This document shows, in pieces, positions 7,397-8,620 of a DNA stretch of 8,620 bases. Every line of letters starts with the position of its first letter. The first letter of the stretch is position 1. The notes beneath the pieces were generated by a model. That model had not been told where the DNA came from. It worked only from the letters and a program-made list of their open reading frames with translations, and did not search any database. The DNA is from an uncultured Granulosicoccaceae bacterium (GTDB taxonomy: Bacteria; Pseudomonadota; Gammaproteobacteria; Granulosicoccales; Granulosicoccaceae), in the NCBI GenBank assembly GCA_937951695.1, contig CALFBL010000250.1:1-8620 (forward strand). Reading direction: 5' to 3'. The position numbers and the translations under genes were made by a program.

Positions 7397-7425
7397 GTGA
7401 CATTTGTGTGTAACTGAGGTTAAAT
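7397..7425 (+). promoter_or_regulatory. Putative sigma70-type promoter for the small membrane protein
   Basis: GTGACA (7397-7402) and TTAAAT (7420-7425) are separated by exactly 17 bases, matching the sigma70 consensus at 5 of 6 and 4 of 6 positions. Transcription would begin near 7432, giving a leader of about 27 bases containing the ribosome binding site. The site lies in the 125-base gap after the three-gene block and suggests independent transcription of the next gene. No intrinsic terminator with a T-run is visible in the same gap. Confidence 0.45.
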
Positions 7426-7444
7426 GCACCTCCTGCGAGCAGTC

Positions 7445-7450
7445 TGAGGG
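7445..7450 (+). promoter_or_regulatory. Ribosome binding site
   Basis: TGAGGG lies about 8-9 bases before the ATG at 7459. It is the best Shine-Dalgarno sequence seen in the window and fixes the start of the small membrane protein gene. Confidence 0.65.
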
Positions 7451-7458
7451 TACACACA

Positions 7459-7917
7459 ATGGAATATTGGGAAGCGTTTCAGGAGTTCGAATTCTCAAAC
7501 GAGACCTTGGTTGTCGTTGGTGGACTGCTGGTGTTTATTGCTGCGTTGCAGATCATCAAGAGCAGCATGAAGTTGGCTTTTTGGGTCTTGCTGGCGGCCG
7601 TGGGTGGCTGGGGCGCAATCTACGGCTACGACCGATCAGCGGTGCGTTTACCCGACGATCTCATCGACGATGCCCGTAACCTCGCAGGCTCTGGCGGGTT
7701 AACGGACAGTATGATGCAGGCGTTGTGTCTGAAAGTGATTGACGAGCAACGAAACTCGGCTTCACTGTGGTTCGAGCCAGACAAAGCCAACACATCGCTT
7801 GCGCGTGTTTTGTACCCGCTAACCGCTGGCCAGGCGCAACTTCAGATAATCGATTTCAATATCTATCGTGACATCAATCATAAAGTCGAACACTTCGACC
7901 ACTCGTTGGGGCTTTAG
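7459..7917 (+). CDS. Small inner-membrane protein of unknown function
   Basis: I do not recognise this 152-residue protein. Two hydrophobic helices lie close together (about 16-32 and 38-57, joined by a short IKSSMK turn), so the N-terminus forms a membrane hairpin and the remaining ~95 residues lie on one side of the membrane. The soluble part starts with a polar section (LPDDLIDDARNLAG) and has a single Cys90. The start is supported by a good ribosome binding site and a plausible promoter. Residues 121-152 and the stop are encoded opposite the end of the minus-strand chorismate mutase gene. Because that antisense stretch carries conserved enzyme residues, the last third of this protein may be poorly conserved, or a close relative might end earlier. 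That a gene exists here is likely; its function is unknown. Confidence 0.65.
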   Translation: MEYWEAFQEFEFSNETLVVVGGLLVFIAALQIIKSSMKLAFWVLLAAVGGWGAIYGYDRSAVRLPDDLIDDARNLAGSGGLTDSMMQALCLKVIDEQRNSASLWFEPDKANTSLARVLYPLTAGQAQLQIIDFNIYRDINHKVEHFDHSLGL

Positions 7918-8529
7918 ATCGTAATGATTTGCCAGTTGTACGGCCATGTCACGCACGGCTGTTTCCCGGTCCTTTCGAACAATGTACTGCAGCATCTGGC
8001 TTCGATCCCCACCGGTTGCCCGAAACGCATCGGGCTGACTTTGAAACTTGGATTCAGCCACCAACTTGCCTAAATTGACCCGCTCCATGATGGTCAGCAG
8101 GCTGCCCACATCGCTGGTCACCGTTTCACCGAAGGTGGATTCATCGGTGCAATTTTCGCAGGCCCGGCTAATCCACGCGAGGTAGAAATCTTTAATGCGA
8201 CTTCCTGCACGGCTGGGCATGATTTCAACAGGATTGTCAGGGGGTTCACGTTGCAGTACCTGAACCACCGCGGATACATCAGTGAACGCGTCCTGTTCGG
8301 CAAACGCAAAGCGCCCCAATTCGGCGTGTTGTCGCTCCACCAGCCCCAATTCGTAGTCCAACAATGAGATATCGGGTTGTCGGGGCATCAACCCAGGTGA
8401 GTAGATGGGATTGTTGACCGGAAATCGGCTGCGCTTTTTCAGCGCTATCACAATTTCATTGGCGAGAATATCCAGCCCGGGCCGGATGGATCCTGCAAGA
8501 TCAAGACTGGGGTGGCTGGCTGCTGTCAT
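7819..8529 (-). CDS. Chorismate mutase, eukaryotic (AroQ-beta) type
   Basis: Chorismate mutase converts chorismate to prephenate, the entry step to phenylalanine and tyrosine. This 236-residue protein aligns by eye along its length with the all-helical yeast/plant enzyme. Counted from ATG at 8529: SIRPGLD (14-20) holds Arg16; RFPVNNPIY (35-43) follows; HAELGRF (68-74) matches the plant AKVGRYE region; FGETVTSDVGSL (133-144) matches the YGSTAVCDV segment; MERVNLGKLVAESKF (148-162) holds Arg150 and Lys161; DVTIDIEIDYL (219-229) holds Thr221 and Glu225. These correspond to yeast Arg16, Arg157, Lys168, Thr242 and Glu246. Glu189 may be the remaining catalytic acid. Extra loops that carry allosteric aromatic amino acid sites in yeast seem shorter. 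A TTG at 8547 would add six residues; neither start has a clear ribosome binding site. No prephenate dehydratase or dehydrogenase domain is attached and no signal peptide is seen, so it should be a cytoplasmic stand-alone enzyme. Confidence 0.85.
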   Translation of the reverse strand: MTAASHPSLDLAGSIRPGLDILANEIVIALKKRSRFPVNNPIYSPGLMPRQPDISLLDYELGLVERQHAELGRFAFAEQDAFTDVSAVVQVLQREPPDNPVEIMPSRAGSRIKDFYLAWISRACENCTDESTFGETVTSDVGSLLTIMERVNLGKLVAESKFQSQPDAFRATGGDRSQMLQYIVRKDRETAVRDMAVQLANHYDLKPQRVVEVFDFMIDVTIDIEIDYLKLRLASG

Positions 8530-8578
8530 AGGCGCTAAGTGTAGCAAAGCGTTGCTGCGGCGGTCGGCATGGCAGTGG

Positions 8579-8585
8579 TATTCTA
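8579..8585. promoter_or_regulatory. Possible overlapping divergent -10 elements
   Basis: TATTCT (8579-8584, plus strand) and TAGAAT (8580-8585 read on the minus strand) are both -10-like and almost coincide in the short space between the chorismate mutase gene and a possible divergent gene. No convincing -35 hexamer is found for either direction at normal spacing, so this is a weak call. Confidence 0.22.
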
Positions 8586-8591
8586 TGCGCC

Positions 8592-8620
8592 ATGAAAGCC
8601 CACAACGAACACGACGATGC
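8592..8620 (+). CDS. Possible start of a divergent gene, cut by the window edge
   Basis: ATG at 8592 opens a frame reading MKAHNEHDD, still open at the end of the window. Only nine full codons are visible, so no family can be assigned. A second ATG at 8585 in another frame is also open (MRHESPQR), so the start is uncertain. The direction, away from the chorismate mutase gene, would make this a divergent pair. Confidence 0.3.

Overview
The window looks like ordinary chromosome of a gammaproteobacterium with moderate GC content. The main clue is holB (DNA polymerase III delta') followed 11 bases later by a type IV pilus PilZ protein, an arrangement well known in Pseudomonas and relatives. I cannot name the genus. 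No tRNA, rRNA, CRISPR array, insertion sequence or phage gene is visible, and no frame is obviously broken.

Layout. (1) 51-1381: holB and pilZ, a housekeeping pair on the plus strand. (2) 1382-1472: a short gap with a likely extended -10 promoter, then a very small SET-domain methyltransferase overlapping an ApbE-type flavin transferase lipoprotein by 7 bases. (3) 2882-7333: a tightly packed block of three genes. The first is a membrane adaptor with GAF-like cytoplasmic domains and a HlyD-like periplasmic half. The second is an M50 (site-2-protease type) metalloprotease with a PqqD-like N-terminus and its own lipoyl/HlyD-like C-terminus. The third is a small membrane-anchored protein with two cysteines. 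Each downstream start overlaps the stop codon before it, so the three are probably made together. (4) 7334-7458: a gap with a plausible sigma70-type promoter and a good ribosome binding site, followed by a small two-helix membrane protein of unknown function. (5) 7819-8529, minus strand: a monofunctional chorismate mutase of the eukaryotic (yeast/plant, AroQ-beta) type. Its 3' end lies antisense to the end of the small membrane protein gene. (6) 8592-8620: possible first codons of a divergent plus-strand gene cut by the window edge.

The most interesting part is the HlyD/M50 block. Two proteins carry complementary periplasmic adaptor parts; one also carries an intramembrane zinc protease core and a peptide-chaperone-like domain, the other cytoplasmic GAF-like domains. 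No ABC ATPase, outer-membrane channel or obvious substrate gene is in the window, so substrate and energy source are open. The chorismate mutase is the second point: its catalytic residues can be matched one by one to the yeast enzyme, and the last two are encoded inside a convergent gene overlap.
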